Below the pieces are notes generated by a model, which searched no databases, was not told the DNA's origin, and saw only the letters and a program-made list of their open reading frames with translations. The position numbers were made by a program, and so were the translations under genes. From an uncultured Flavobacteriaceae bacterium (GTDB lineage Bacteria; Bacteroidota; Bacteroidia; Flavobacteriales; Flavobacteriaceae), in the NCBI GenBank assembly GCA_905181825.1, contig CAJIZJ010000034.1, positions 1 to 33,304 of the forward strand: DNA of 33,304 bases, written 5' to 3'. Shown here in pieces: positions 7,894 through 18,843 of the stretch (the first letter of the stretch is position 1; every line of letters begins with the position of its first letter).

Positions 7894-10887
7894 TTATTTC
7901 TCCTTTTTATCTAAGCGCTTTAGCGTGTCGTGCATTATTGGTGTTGCAATAAACAACGATGAGTAAGTTCCTACAAGAACCCCTACAATAAGAGCAAACA
8001 GTAAACCTCTAAGAGAATCTGCTCCAAAAGTAAACATGGCTAATAACACCACTAATGTAGTTAATGAGGTGTTTAAAGTACGGCTCAGCGTACTACTTAA
8101 TGCACTGTTGACTACTTTCTCAAATTTCCATGTTGTATGCTCATTTAAATATTCTCTAATTCTATCAAACACAACCACCGTATCATTTAAGGAGTACCCT
8201 ATCACTGTCAAAATCGCGGCGATAAACGCCTGATCTATTTCCATGCTAAACGGCAAGAATTTCCATGAAATTGAGAAGATACCTAATACGATTAAAACAT
8301 CATGAAATACTGCAGCAACAGCTCCTAATGAAAACTGCCATTTCTTAAACCTTAATAAGATATAAAGAAATACTACGATTAGAGATCCTAAAATAGCCCA
8401 GATAGATGACTTTTTAATATCATCTGCAATTGTTGGACTTACTTTTCCTGAATACATTTTTCCGACATTATTTTCGGCGTTGATAAACTGATCATAACTT
8501 GTTCCTTCTGGTAAAAACGGAACTAAAGCCTCATACAGTTTTTGCTGAACCTCTTGATCTACTTCGGCAGAATTCTCATTCACCTTATATTTAGTAGATA
8601 TCTTTAATTGATTTGCACTTCCAATTGTTTTCACCTCAGCACTATTAAAAACATCGTTGAGAGCTGTCTTAACCTCTTGAGTGTTCATGTCTTGTGCAAA
8701 ACGAACTGTATACGTCCTACCCCCGACAAAATCAATACCTTGATCTAAACCAGTTGTGAATAATGAACCAAGTCCCGCAATAATAATCGTTCCTGAAATC
8801 AAGTAAGCAATTTTGCGCTTCTTAAGGAATTCGATATTAATAGAACGAAATAATCCTTTTGTCATTCCTGTAGAAAATTCTAATTTTCCACCACGGCTTA
8901 AATGCCAGTCAATTAGTAATCTTGAGATAAAAATTGCGGTGAATAAAGATGTTAAAATTCCAATTAAAAGAGTTGTTGCAAACCCTTTAATAGGACCTGA
9001 ACCAAATACATATAATATCAATGCTGTTAAGCCGGTTGTAATGTTGGCATCTAAAATTGATGATAATGCATTACTAAATCCATCCTTAACGGATTCTTTA
9101 TAGCCTTTTCCTTTGAACAACTCTTCGCGGATGCGCTCGTATATAAGAACGTTTGCGTCTACTGCGATACCAATTGTTAATACAATACCTGCAATTCCAG
9201 GCAATGTTAAGACAGCCCCAAGACCTGAGAGGATTCCGAAAATTAATACGATATTTAACAGCAATGCAATATTTGAATAAATACCCGCTTTACCATAATA
9301 AAAAAGCATCCATAAAAGCACCAATGCTAAAGCTATTAAAAAGGATTTCATTCCACTGTCAATCGCTTCTTGTCCTAAAGAAGGCCCTACTTCTTCCGCT
9401 TGTACAATATCTGCAGAGGCCGGTAATTTACCAGCCCTTAATACGTTTGCTAAATCGACCGCTTCATTTAAAGTAAAAGAACCAGATATTTCTGAGTTAC
9501 CACCGGCAATTGGCCCTGTTGTAACCCCTGGTGCTGAGTACACTATTTCATCTAATACGATTGCAATTTGACCAGCGGTATTAAACGCATTACCAGTCAT
9601 TTCTTCCCATACTTTAGCGCCTTTCAGATTCATTTGCATAGATACGCTAGGGCTTCCATTTTGCTGGTAAGCTTGACGAGCATCGGTAATAACAGCCCCA
9701 CTAAGTGGTGGTGTATCATCCCTATTTCCTTTCAAAGCATATAACTCAACTAGCTCTATATTTTGAGGATTATCTCCTACTGTTTGCTGCACTTGTGGGA
9801 TACCCCATACAAATTTCGCATAACGTTGTTCAGGAGACAATAAAGCACGTACTTGAGGATTGTTTAGATAATCCGTAACTAGCTGCTTATCTTTTAGTTC
9901 AAAAGAAGCAATTACAGGCCCGCCATTGTATCCAGGCGATCTAATTAAATCAATTAATGGATTTACGTCTCCATCATCTCCTGTTTCAGCGTCAGAATCT
10001 CCAATGATGTCTGAAATAGCATCTTCAGCAGATTCTGTAGTCACATTTGATTCTACCTCAACATTAGCCTCTACAATTACTTTTAAAACTTCGTTAGCTT
10101 GAAAAACAAACACTCCAAACTCTTCTCCTTTAAAAGCATCCCAAAACTCTAACTGAGCCGTACTTTGTAATAAGCCTTTAACACGCTCTATTTCCTTAGC
10201 GCCTGGCAATTCGACAAGAATACGTCCAGAATTTCCTATACGTTGTATGTTTGGTTGAGTGACCCCAAACTTATCTATACGTTTACGTAAAACCTCAAAG
10301 GCAGACACGATAGATTCGTCAATTTTTGCAGATAATACAGGCTTAACCTGATCATCTGACATATCAAATGTAACTTCCTCGCTTAACGTACGATTTGCAA
10401 AAACATCTGGCGAAGCTAGTTTAGTATCGCCTTCAATCGCTTCAAAAGCAACAAAGAAATCTTCCAAGTAAGTGTTTTGGCTGTCTTTCTGAAGCTCTTC
10501 GGCATCACTTAATGCTTTTCTAAACACAGGGTCTTTACTTCCATTGGCCAAACCAACAAGAATATCTTTTACAGAAATCTGGAGAATTACATTAATTCCA
10601 CCTTTAAGATCCAGACCAAGATTCATGGCTTTCTCTTTAACTTCATCATAGTTGAACTTCGCGATTCCTATATCAAAAACGACCTCGTTTTTAAGAGAGT
10701 CCAGATACTTACCTTGCTCAAGTGCACGCTTGGCGTCATATTCTGATTCCGTATCTGCTATTTTTTCGATAGCAAATTGCGTTGCGTTTTCTTCTATTTG
10801 ATTTGCTTTAAAACTAAATGATAATTGGTAAATACTTACCAAACCAAATAAGAGAGCAAATAACTTTACTAGTCCTTTATTTTGCAT
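7894..10887 (-). CDS. secDF: Fused protein translocase subunit SecDF
   Basis: 997 residues joining SecD and SecF in one chain, as usual in Bacteroidota. SecDF uses the proton gradient to pull preproteins across the inner membrane after SecYEG. Visible parts: a first membrane segment (about 8-25); the SecD motif LGLDLKGG at 90-97; the large periplasmic region; SecD membrane bundle with GIAVDANVLIYERIREEL; then the SecF half starting near FLKKRK with GLDQGIDFVGG; and a second copy-like motif GYSLNDTVVVFDRIREYL near the end. An acidic low-complexity insert (about residues 280-310, rich in Asp/Glu/Ser) lies in the periplasmic part of SecD. It has a good promoter at 10928-10958, so it is probably transcribed separately from mdh. 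Confidence 0.97.
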   Translation of the reverse strand: MQNKGLVKLFALLFGLVSIYQLSFSFKANQIEENATQFAIEKIADTESEYDAKRALEQGKYLDSLKNEVVFDIGIAKFNYDEVKEKAMNLGLDLKGGINVILQISVKDILVGLANGSKDPVFRKALSDAEELQKDSQNTYLEDFFVAFEAIEGDTKLASPDVFANRTLSEEVTFDMSDDQVKPVLSAKIDESIVSAFEVLRKRIDKFGVTQPNIQRIGNSGRILVELPGAKEIERVKGLLQSTAQLEFWDAFKGEEFGVFVFQANEVLKVIVEANVEVESNVTTESAEDAISDIIGDSDAETGDDGDVNPLIDLIRSPGYNGGPVIASFELKDKQLVTDYLNNPQVRALLSPEQRYAKFVWGIPQVQQTVGDNPQNIELVELYALKGNRDDTPPLSGAVITDARQAYQQNGSPSVSMQMNLKGAKVWEEMTGNAFNTAGQIAIVLDEIVYSAPGVTTGPIAGGNSEISGSFTLNEAVDLANVLRAGKLPASADIVQAEEVGPSLGQEAIDSGMKSFLIALALVLLWMLFYYGKAGIYSNIALLLNIVLIFGILSGLGAVLTLPGIAGIVLTIGIAVDANVLIYERIREELFKGKGYKESVKDGFSNALSSILDANITTGLTALILYVFGSGPIKGFATTLLIGILTSLFTAIFISRLLIDWHLSRGGKLEFSTGMTKGLFRSINIEFLKKRKIAYLISGTIIIAGLGSLFTTGLDQGIDFVGGRTYTVRFAQDMNTQEVKTALNDVFNSAEVKTIGSANQLKISTKYKVNENSAEVDQEVQQKLYEALVPFLPEGTSYDQFINAENNVGKMYSGKVSPTIADDIKKSSIWAILGSLIVVFLYILLRFKKWQFSLGAVAAVFHDVLIVLGIFSISWKFLPFSMEIDQAFIAAILTVIGYSLNDTVVVFDRIREYLNEHTTWKFEKVVNSALSSTLSRTLNTSLTTLVVLLAMFTFGADSLRGLLFALIVGVLVGTYSSLFIATPIMHDTLKRLDKKEK

Positions 10888-10927
10888 TATGAATTATTTT
10901 TATATGCTTTAATTTTTAATAAACGAG

Positions 10928-10958
10928 CAAATATATGATTTACGATGTGATTTGACAA
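10928..10958 (-). promoter_or_regulatory. Bacteroidota promoter for secDF
   Basis: On the minus strand a TTG (10958-10956) is followed after 20 bases by TATATTTG (10935-10928), an excellent match to the TTG-N17-23-TAnnTTTG consensus. The expected start, around 10922, leaves a leader of about 35 bases before the secDF ATG at 10887. Confidence 0.75.
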
Positions 10959-11037
10959 TAGAATCCTTTGTTTTCAACAAAAAGACATTTTATCTACTTA
11001 ATCATGAGCAAATAACAAAATCACATTAATAATATAT

Positions 11038-11964
11038 TTAAACGTCTAATAATGAGTTTGTTTTTTTAACACCCTCAGCACTTGTATGTAAATGTGCTTT
11101 GTCGCTATCACTTAATTTAATTTCAACGATCTGTTCAATTCCATTAGCACCTAATACGACTGGCACTCCTATACATAAATCAGACAGACCATACTCCCCG
11201 TCTAATAAGACTGAGCATGGGAATATTTTTTTCTGATCACATGCAATTGCTTGAACCAAACCACTAACGGCAGCTCCTGGAGCATACCAAGCAGATGTTC
11301 CTAAAAGCTTCGTCAATGTCGCGCCTCCTACTTTGGTATCTTCTTTTACTTGCTCTAATCGTTCGTTTGAAATAAATTCTGAGATTTTGATACTGTTTCG
11401 AGTTGCATGCGAAATCAAAGGCACCATTCCAACATCACTATGACCTCCAATAACCATTCCATCTACATCGCTTATTGGAGCTCCTAAAGCCTCCGCCAAT
11501 CGGAATTTAAAACGTGCTGAATCCAAAGCGCCGCCCATGCCAATTATTTTATGTTTTGGAAGTCCTGTTACTTTATGAGCTAGATATGTCATAGTATCCA
11601 TTGGATTACTCACCACAATAAGTACTGTATTTGGTGAATGCTCTACCAAACTTGTTGAGACCGTTTTCACGATTCCGGCATTAATTCCTATTAACTCTTC
11701 ACGTGTCATTCCTGGCTTTCTTGGAATTCCTGATGTAATTACACAAATGTCACTATTTGCTGTTTTACTGTAATCGTTTGTAGATCCTGTTATTTTAGTG
11801 TCAAATCCGTTGAGAGATGCGCACTGCATTAAGTCCATTGCTTTTCCTTCTGCAAAGCCTTCTTTGATATCTAATAAAACGACTTCTGAAGCAAAATTCT
11901 TAATGGCTATATACTCTGCACAACTGGCCCCCACGGCGCCTGCGCCAACTACTGTTATTTTCAT
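11038..11964 (-). CDS. mdh: Malate dehydrogenase (LDH-like type)
   Basis: Interconverts malate and oxaloacetate with NAD in the TCA cycle. 308 residues, usual for the LDH-like bacterial malate dehydrogenases. The NAD-binding glycine motif GAGAVG is at 7-12 and D32 ends strand 2, indicating NAD preference. Substrate arginines are R82 in GIPRKPGMTREE, R88 and R151. The catalytic His is H175 in GGHSDVGMVP. The DUF6588-like gene ends 27 bases upstream on the same strand, so mdh is probably the last gene of the gyrB - barrel - mdh run. Confidence 0.96.
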   Translation of the reverse strand: MKITVVGAGAVGASCAEYIAIKNFASEVVLLDIKEGFAEGKAMDLMQCASLNGFDTKITGSTNDYSKTANSDICVITSGIPRKPGMTREELIGINAGIVKTVSTSLVEHSPNTVLIVVSNPMDTMTYLAHKVTGLPKHKIIGMGGALDSARFKFRLAEALGAPISDVDGMVIGGHSDVGMVPLISHATRNSIKISEFISNERLEQVKEDTKVGGATLTKLLGTSAWYAPGAAVSGLVQAIACDQKKIFPCSVLLDGEYGLSDLCIGVPVVLGANGIEQIVEIKLSDSDKAHLHTSAEGVKKTNSLLDV

Positions 11965-11991
11965 AATTTTTTTTTATATTTCTGTAATTAA

Positions 11992-13041
11992 TTATCTAAA
12001 GCTAAAGGCAATTCCCGCCGATGCTGTGTTGTATTCTTGTATGGTATAATCTGCGAAAATCTTAAAAAACAATAGGTTTAAACGCGCTCCTACAGTGGCT
12101 CGAGTTCCGCTCGAACTAAACCCTAAGCTGATAGGATCTGAAATAATTTCATTTTCAGTACGTATAAAGTTTTGATTTGAATCTTGAACATCATAAGTTA
12201 ACACGTATTCTCCGTTTACATCAAATTTAGAAGTTCCACTGTTGAAGCCAATACCTCCATAAAATGTAACTATTCTTAAATCTAAAGACCCTAATGTCTG
12301 CAACGTCCATGTGTCTAACTCGAATCTCGCTAGTCCATTTGCGGTTGATATTCTACTTGATAAATTAGTGTCATTAATATTATATTCTACGTTAGACTTT
12401 GAATAGGCTCCCATGATTGCAATACTAAATGGTAGTTTACTCACTAGCCCAAAATACTGTGTTAGATCATGCTGAACACCAATTCCAATTGAACTTCCTT
12501 TTACATTTGAATCGTAATTTATATTAGGAACATATCTCAACTTCAAATCTGTCTTTGTAGGCAATCCTAAACCAAATTGCACAAAAGGAGTTGGGACTGC
12601 ATTAATAGGCAAATCATTCGCAACACCGCCCGGCATAGTAAAAGAACCTACCTTAAATTCCCCGGCTAAAGTAGTAGGTATTGAAACATCAAAAATTGTC
12701 TCCGAATCATTGTCGCTTAAAACAGTAGGGAGCTCAGAACTACCGTTCGCTACTGAAATATAACTGTACTGGTCAGAATTAAAATTAAACGTTTGACCGC
12801 TGGAAGGCGTAAAGGACATACTCGTTCCTAGAGTGATATCAAAACCCAGTTTCTTATGGGTTTTCGCCGTTGAATACCAACCGCTGTTCATACCACTCAT
12901 CAATCCACTGACTGCTGGATTTAGATAGTTTTCAGTTAGCAAACTGGCATCTTCGCCAGCTAGCAACAAGTTTCCAATTCCTTGAGATGTCATTGAATTT
13001 AGACCAAAAAAGATAAAACAAAAAAGAATTGATTTTTTCAT
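11992..13041 (-). CDS. DUF6588-like outer-membrane beta-barrel protein
   Basis: 349 residues. A signal peptide (MKKSILFCFIFFGLNSMTSQ) precedes a region typical of DUF6588 proteins (LLLAGEDASLLTENYLNP, then GMNSGWYSTAKTHKKLGFDIT). The rest alternates hydrophobic and polar residues and ends in a strand with terminal aromatic/Arg (AGIAFSFR), as expected for an outer-membrane barrel. Function is unknown; it may be a porin-like or structural surface protein. It lies 24 bases after gyrB and 27 bases before mdh, so it is likely co-transcribed with both. The family call rests on remembered sequence features, not a search. Confidence 0.8.
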   Translation of the reverse strand: MKKSILFCFIFFGLNSMTSQGIGNLLLAGEDASLLTENYLNPAVSGLMSGMNSGWYSTAKTHKKLGFDITLGTSMSFTPSSGQTFNFNSDQYSYISVANGSSELPTVLSDNDSETIFDVSIPTTLAGEFKVGSFTMPGGVANDLPINAVPTPFVQFGLGLPTKTDLKLRYVPNINYDSNVKGSSIGIGVQHDLTQYFGLVSKLPFSIAIMGAYSKSNVEYNINDTNLSSRISTANGLARFELDTWTLQTLGSLDLRIVTFYGGIGFNSGTSKFDVNGEYVLTYDVQDSNQNFIRTENEIISDPISLGFSSSGTRATVGARLNLLFFKIFADYTIQEYNTASAGIAFSFR

Positions 13042-13065
13042 GATATAGATTTTACAAATATCCTA

Positions 13066-15033
<1,968 letters not shown>

Positions 15034-15064
15034 TTAAACACAGCACAAACCGCATTTAGCCTAA

Positions 15065-15072
15065 CAAATATA
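15065..15072 (-). promoter_or_regulatory. Bacteroidota -7 promoter element for gyrB
   Basis: TATATTTG on the minus strand is a perfect TAnnTTTG box. It predicts a start near 15059 and a leader of about 50 bases. The -33 element is weak. It probably drives gyrB and the following barrel and mdh genes. Confidence 0.65.
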
Positions 15073-15167
15073 ATTAAACTCTAAGGGAATTTAACGCGTT
15101 TTTAAGGAATTTAAGTGGAATTATTAACAATTGACGTTTTTGTTAAAACAAGCTTAAATCAACTAAA

Positions 15168-15198
15168 AACACCCTTAAATTAAATTTAAGGGTGTTTA
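15168..15198 (-). terminator. Intrinsic terminator of asnB
   Basis: The arms AAACACCCTTAAAT (15168-15181) and ATTTAAGGGTGTTT (15185-15198) pair perfectly over 14 bases with a three-base loop. Read on the minus strand it lies 68 bases after the asnB stop and ends in a T run. It separates asnB from the gyrB promoter. Confidence 0.85.
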
Positions 15199-15265
15199 AA
15201 TATTTAACTTAATCCAATAATAAGATTAAACGCCTAAGAAAGCTTTATTTAGGGTTTCCAACACC

Positions 15266-16933
15266 CTATTCATAAGCCTTATCATGCACATTTAGAATGG
15301 CTCTTCCAGAAGGTTCGTTCATGTTTTTAAAGGCCTCATCCCACTCTAGAGCAATCGCAGTACTACAAGCTACACTTGCCTCTTGTGGCACACTTAAAGC
15401 TGCTGCATCACTTGGAAAATGGTCTTCGAATATGGAACGGTAATAAAACTCTTCTTTGTTTTGCGGGGTTTGAATAGGGAACCTGAATTTAGCATTTGCC
15501 AACTGTTCATCAGAAATCTCTTTCTCAACCACTTCTTTCAGCGTGTCTATCCAACTATACCCAACGCCATCGCTAAATTGTTCTTTTTGACGCCACGCTA
15601 CACTTTCTGGCAACATATCTTCAAAGGCTTTTCTAATGACCCATTTTTCCATGCGCTCACCATTAATCATTTTATCTTGTGGATTGATGCGCATAGCGAC
15701 ATCAATAAATTCTTTATCTAAAAAAGGCACCCGCCCCTCTATACCCCAAGCCGCCAAACTTTTGTTGGCTCTTAAGCAATCGTACATGTGTAACTTATCT
15801 AGTTTACGAACTGTTTCTTCGTGAAACTCTTGTGCATTTGGCGCTTTATGAAAGTACAAATACCCTCCAAAAATCTCATCTGCCCCTTCACCAGACAACA
15901 CCATCTTAATCCCCATAGATTTAATAACTCTTGCCATTAAATACATTGGAGTTGAAGAACGAATGGTGGTGATATCATACGTTTCTATATTATAAATCAC
16001 ATCTTTGATAGCATCTAATCCTTCTTGAATAGTAAATTTTATTTCATGATGTACGGTTCCAATATGATCCGCCACCACTTGAGCCGCCGCTAAATCTGGA
16101 GAGCCTTCTAAGCCTACTGCAAATGAATGTGTTTGCGGATACCAGGCATCCGTTTCATCGCCAGATTCAACACGCTTTTGAGCATATTTTTTTGCGATTG
16201 CAGAGACCACTGAAGAATCCAAACCACCAGAGAGTAAAACACCATAAGGCACATCACTCATTAACTGCCTGTGCACAGCGGCTTCTAAGGCTTCTTTAAT
16301 TGTTGCAATACTTGTTTCATTCTCTTTTACTGCGGCATATTCTCTCCAATCTCTTTTGTACCATTGCACAAACTTCCCGTCTTTACTAGACATATAATGT
16401 CCTGGTGGAAACAACTCAATTTTGGAGCAGGTTCCTTCCAAAGCTTTTAATTCTGAAGCCACATAAAAGGTACCGTTTTGATCCCAACCTATATACAAAG
16501 GAATGATTCCCATATGGTCGCGGGCTATAAAGTATTCGTCGTTTTCAACATCGTAAATTGCAAAGCCGAAAATGCCGTTCAAGTCATCAACAAAATCCAC
16601 ACCTTTGTCTTTGTAAAGCGCTAAAATAACCTCACAGTCACTTTGGGTCTGAAAGGTATAGCTGCCTTCATATTGTTTACGAATATCTTGATGGTTATAA
16701 ATTTCACCATTAGCTGCCAAAATAAGTTTTTTGTCTTCGCTAAAAAGCGGTTGCTTTCCAGATGCAGGATCCACAATCGCCAAACGCTCATGCGACATAA
16801 CGGTTTTTTCATCACTGTAAATACCGCTCCAGTCCGGCCCACGGTGTCTTATTTTTTTGGACATCTCAAGCACTTGAGGTCTTAAGATTTCTGATTTTTG
16901 TTTTAAGTCAAATGCACATACAATTCCACACAT
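15266..16933 (-). CDS. asnB: Asparagine synthetase B (glutamine-hydrolysing)
   Basis: Makes asparagine from aspartate, glutamine and ATP in the cytosol. Using the ATG at 16933 the protein is 555 residues and starts MCGIVCAF, so after Met removal C2 is the N-terminal nucleophile of the Ntn glutaminase domain (about 2-190). A GTG 36 bases upstream would bury this Cys and give an inactive glutaminase, so it is rejected. The synthetase domain has the PP-loop SGGLDSS at 235-241 and LSGEGADEIFGGY. Length matches the AsnB type of E. coli. It stands alone between two intergenic gaps and has its own terminator. Confidence 0.96.
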   Translation of the reverse strand: MCGIVCAFDLKQKSEILRPQVLEMSKKIRHRGPDWSGIYSDEKTVMSHERLAIVDPASGKQPLFSEDKKLILAANGEIYNHQDIRKQYEGSYTFQTQSDCEVILALYKDKGVDFVDDLNGIFGFAIYDVENDEYFIARDHMGIIPLYIGWDQNGTFYVASELKALEGTCSKIELFPPGHYMSSKDGKFVQWYKRDWREYAAVKENETSIATIKEALEAAVHRQLMSDVPYGVLLSGGLDSSVVSAIAKKYAQKRVESGDETDAWYPQTHSFAVGLEGSPDLAAAQVVADHIGTVHHEIKFTIQEGLDAIKDVIYNIETYDITTIRSSTPMYLMARVIKSMGIKMVLSGEGADEIFGGYLYFHKAPNAQEFHEETVRKLDKLHMYDCLRANKSLAAWGIEGRVPFLDKEFIDVAMRINPQDKMINGERMEKWVIRKAFEDMLPESVAWRQKEQFSDGVGYSWIDTLKEVVEKEISDEQLANAKFRFPIQTPQNKEEFYYRSIFEDHFPSDAAALSVPQEASVACSTAIALEWDEAFKNMNEPSGRAILNVHDKAYE

Positions 16934-16958
16934 AATAATATCTATAAGTATTAGGCTA

Positions 16959-16966
16959 CAAATATG
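16959..16966 (-). promoter_or_regulatory. Possible -7 promoter element for asnB
   Basis: CATATTTG on the minus strand matches TAnnTTTG except for the first base. It would start transcription about 20 bases before the ATG at 16933 and overlaps the rejected GTG start. The rest of 16967-17110 is AT-rich and shows nothing else I can support. Confidence 0.4.
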
Positions 16967-17110
16967 CACATTTAGTTATATATTATAAACACAAACACTT
17001 AAAACACTAATAAATTGTAACTAAATAATACAAAAAAGTACATATGTGAAATTTAAAATACGTAAAATAATTAAAAAACTTAATAAAGAAAACTAAATGA
17101 GCTGTTTGAC

Positions 17111-17743
17111 TTAAGGAATATTCAAATACTTGTGGGTTTGCAGAGAAACCTTCCATTTAGGGTGTTTCATGACGTATTCAACTATAAACGGAGTCACTTT
17201 ATCACGCTTACTCCACTCAGGTTGGAGATACAAAATACAGTTTGGATTTACTTTTGCGGCCTGTTCTTCAGCAAATTTCAGATCATCCAGATTATAAACG
17301 ATCACTTTAAGCTCATGCGCTTTTTCATACACTTCAGCCAAAGGGCCTTTTAATTTTTTAGGCGATAAACAAATCCAATCCCAGTCGCCTGTTAGCTTGT
17401 AAGCGCCAGACGTTTCGATGTGCGTTTGCATTCCCTTGGATTTTAATTCAGCTGTTAAGGGGTTCATATCCCACATTAAGGGCTCTCCACCTGTAACAAC
17501 AATCGTTTCACTTTCTTTAGCAGCATCATCAGCAATTAAAGCAATTGCAGTTGGCGGATGCAACTCCGCGTTCCAGCTTTCTTTAACGTCACACCAATGA
17601 CAGCCTACATCACAGCCTCCTATTCTAATAAAATAAGCGGCAGTTCCTTTATGGAAGCCTTCTCCTTGAATGGTATAGAACGCCTCCATGAGCGGCAGCA
17701 TTTTACCCACACTAACAAGTGATTTAATTTCGGTTTTTAACAT
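17111..17743 (-). CDS. queE: 7-carboxy-7-deazaguanine synthase
   Basis: Radical SAM enzyme that rearranges 6-carboxytetrahydropterin to 7-carboxy-7-deazaguanine in queuosine synthesis. It is thus linked upstream to GTP cyclohydrolase I (folE in this window), which makes the pterin precursor. 210 residues from the ATG at 17743. The substrate-binding EAFYTIQGEGFHKG stretch leads into the cluster motif C44-x3-C48-x2-C51 (GGCDVGCHWCD). The SAM-binding VVTGGEPLMW follows. The TTG three codons upstream (17752) lies inside a promoter-like box and is rejected. Confidence 0.95.
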   Translation of the reverse strand: MLKTEIKSLVSVGKMLPLMEAFYTIQGEGFHKGTAAYFIRIGGCDVGCHWCDVKESWNAELHPPTAIALIADDAAKESETIVVTGGEPLMWDMNPLTAELKSKGMQTHIETSGAYKLTGDWDWICLSPKKLKGPLAEVYEKAHELKVIVYNLDDLKFAEEQAAKVNPNCILYLQPEWSKRDKVTPFIVEYVMKHPKWKVSLQTHKYLNIP

Positions 17744-17749
17744 AATGAG

Positions 17750-17757
17750 CAAAAATA
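17750..17757 (-). promoter_or_regulatory. Bacteroidota -7 promoter element for queE, very close to the start codon
   Basis: TATTTTTG on the minus strand fits TAnnTTTG. The usual distance to the transcription start puts it at about 17744-17746, almost on the ATG at 17743, so the mRNA may be leaderless or nearly so. No clear -33 box. Confidence 0.45.
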
Positions 17758-17919
17758 GTTTACTGTTTTTGGTTTAAGTAATAAAAGTTCATTTATTTTT
17801 ACTCAAATTTCAAAACCAATCATTAATCCAACTTTATAAAGTTTTCTAAACACTCATCCTTCAGTAAAGTTAAGTTTACGATTTGAGTTTTTATAAACAA
17901 AGTAAGCACTAATCACCAC

Positions 17920-18474
17920 ATGAAACATTATTTATTTTTAGCAGCACTACTAGGGCTTTTTGTTGCCTGTGAAAAAACAACAGATCCCTTTTTAATCACC
18001 ACAAACAGTATAGGACTCTTGAACGACTCCACAATGATAAAAGAACTTAAAACTATCTTTAAAAATGATTCTCTAAGCAAGTTTATAGGGGGTGATGAAT
18101 TTACAGGAAGCACCAATACTATTAGTGTTTATGAAAAAGAGTCGGGAGCTTTACTACTAGAGTTAGAACCAAACTCTGCGCTAGACTCCCTATCAACCAT
18201 TCGAACTGTCCGCATCATGGACCCACGTTACAAGAATCAGGACGGAATAAACTCCCTTAGTACATTTGGAGAACTGAATTCTAATTACAAAATTTCAAGT
18301 ATTCAAAACACACTTAGAAGTTTAATAATTTCAGTTAACGACATCAATGCTTATTTTACACTCAGCAAAAAGGAACTTCCAGAAGAAATGCGCTACAATA
18401 TGAATAGCAAGATTGAAGCTATTTCAATTCCTGAGAGCGCTAAAATAAAAGATTTTTACCTTCAATGGTATTAG
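17920..18474 (+). CDS. Putative lipoprotein of unknown function
   Basis: 184 residues. The start carries a lipoprotein signal: MKHYLFLAALLGLFVAC, with Cys17 as the acylation site, so the protein should be membrane-anchored after Lgt action. The mature part is mixed alpha/beta in composition, with FKNDSLSKFIGGDEF and a late NDINAYFTLSKKELPEE stretch. I recognise no family. Small flavobacterial lipoproteins of this type are common and usually uncharacterised. The cupin gene starts three bases after the stop, so the two are in one transcript. Confidence 0.82.
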   Translation: MKHYLFLAALLGLFVACEKTTDPFLITTNSIGLLNDSTMIKELKTIFKNDSLSKFIGGDEFTGSTNTISVYEKESGALLLELEPNSALDSLSTIRTVRIMDPRYKNQDGINSLSTFGELNSNYKISSIQNTLRSLIISVNDINAYFTLSKKELPEEMRYNMNSKIEAISIPESAKIKDFYLQWY

Positions 18475-18477
18475 AAC

Positions 18478-18843
18478 ATGGCAGCTTATAAAATTCAAAA
18501 AAATCCGTTTGTAGTACCTACTACTGATGGCAAACTTATTGAAGAACATTTTGGAAAAGCAACAGACGGAAACACTGCCATAAGCATCGCTCATATGGAA
18601 GCACCTCCAGGCTGGAGTGAACCCTTTCAAAAGCCGGAATTTGACGAATACACCTATATTATAAGTGGGAAAAAGCAATTTATTATTGAAGGTGAAACCG
18701 TCATTTTAGAACAAGGACAATCTATTAAAATTAAAAAAAATAGCCGTGTTCAATATTCAAACCCATTTAATGAACCTTGTATATACCTAGCTATTTGTAC
18801 TCCGGCATTTACAATAGAAAACGTGAACAGAGAAGAAAAATAA
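18478..18843 (+). CDS. Cupin-domain protein
   Basis: 121 residues forming a single small beta-barrel. The first cupin motif region is around EFDEYTYIISGKKQFIIEG and the second around ILEQGQSIKIKKNSRVQYSN. The usual metal-binding His pair of the first motif is not kept in the classic G-x5-H-x-H form; Glu and Tyr occupy the region, so metal binding is uncertain. It could be a sugar- or small-molecule-binding cupin or a non-catalytic one. It lies between a lipoprotein gene (3-base gap) and a hydrolase gene (TAATG overlap). Confidence 0.85.
   Translation: MAAYKIQKNPFVVPTTDGKLIEEHFGKATDGNTAISIAHMEAPPGWSEPFQKPEFDEYTYIISGKKQFIIEGETVILEQGQSIKIKKNSRVQYSNPFNEPCIYLAICTPAFTIENVNREEK

Noticed and set aside
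9153-9476. Plus-strand open frame of 107 residues inside secDF
   Set aside because: Leu- and Gln-rich shadow of the conserved SecD membrane region on the other strand.
10967-10981. Small inverted repeat TTTGTT/AACAAA after mdh as a terminator
   Set aside because: Only a 6-bp AT-rich stem without a T run; too weak to support termination of the mdh transcript.
15419-15721. Plus-strand open frame of 100 residues inside asnB
   Set aside because: Antisense to well-conserved asparagine synthetase sequence; no own promoter or recognisable protein.
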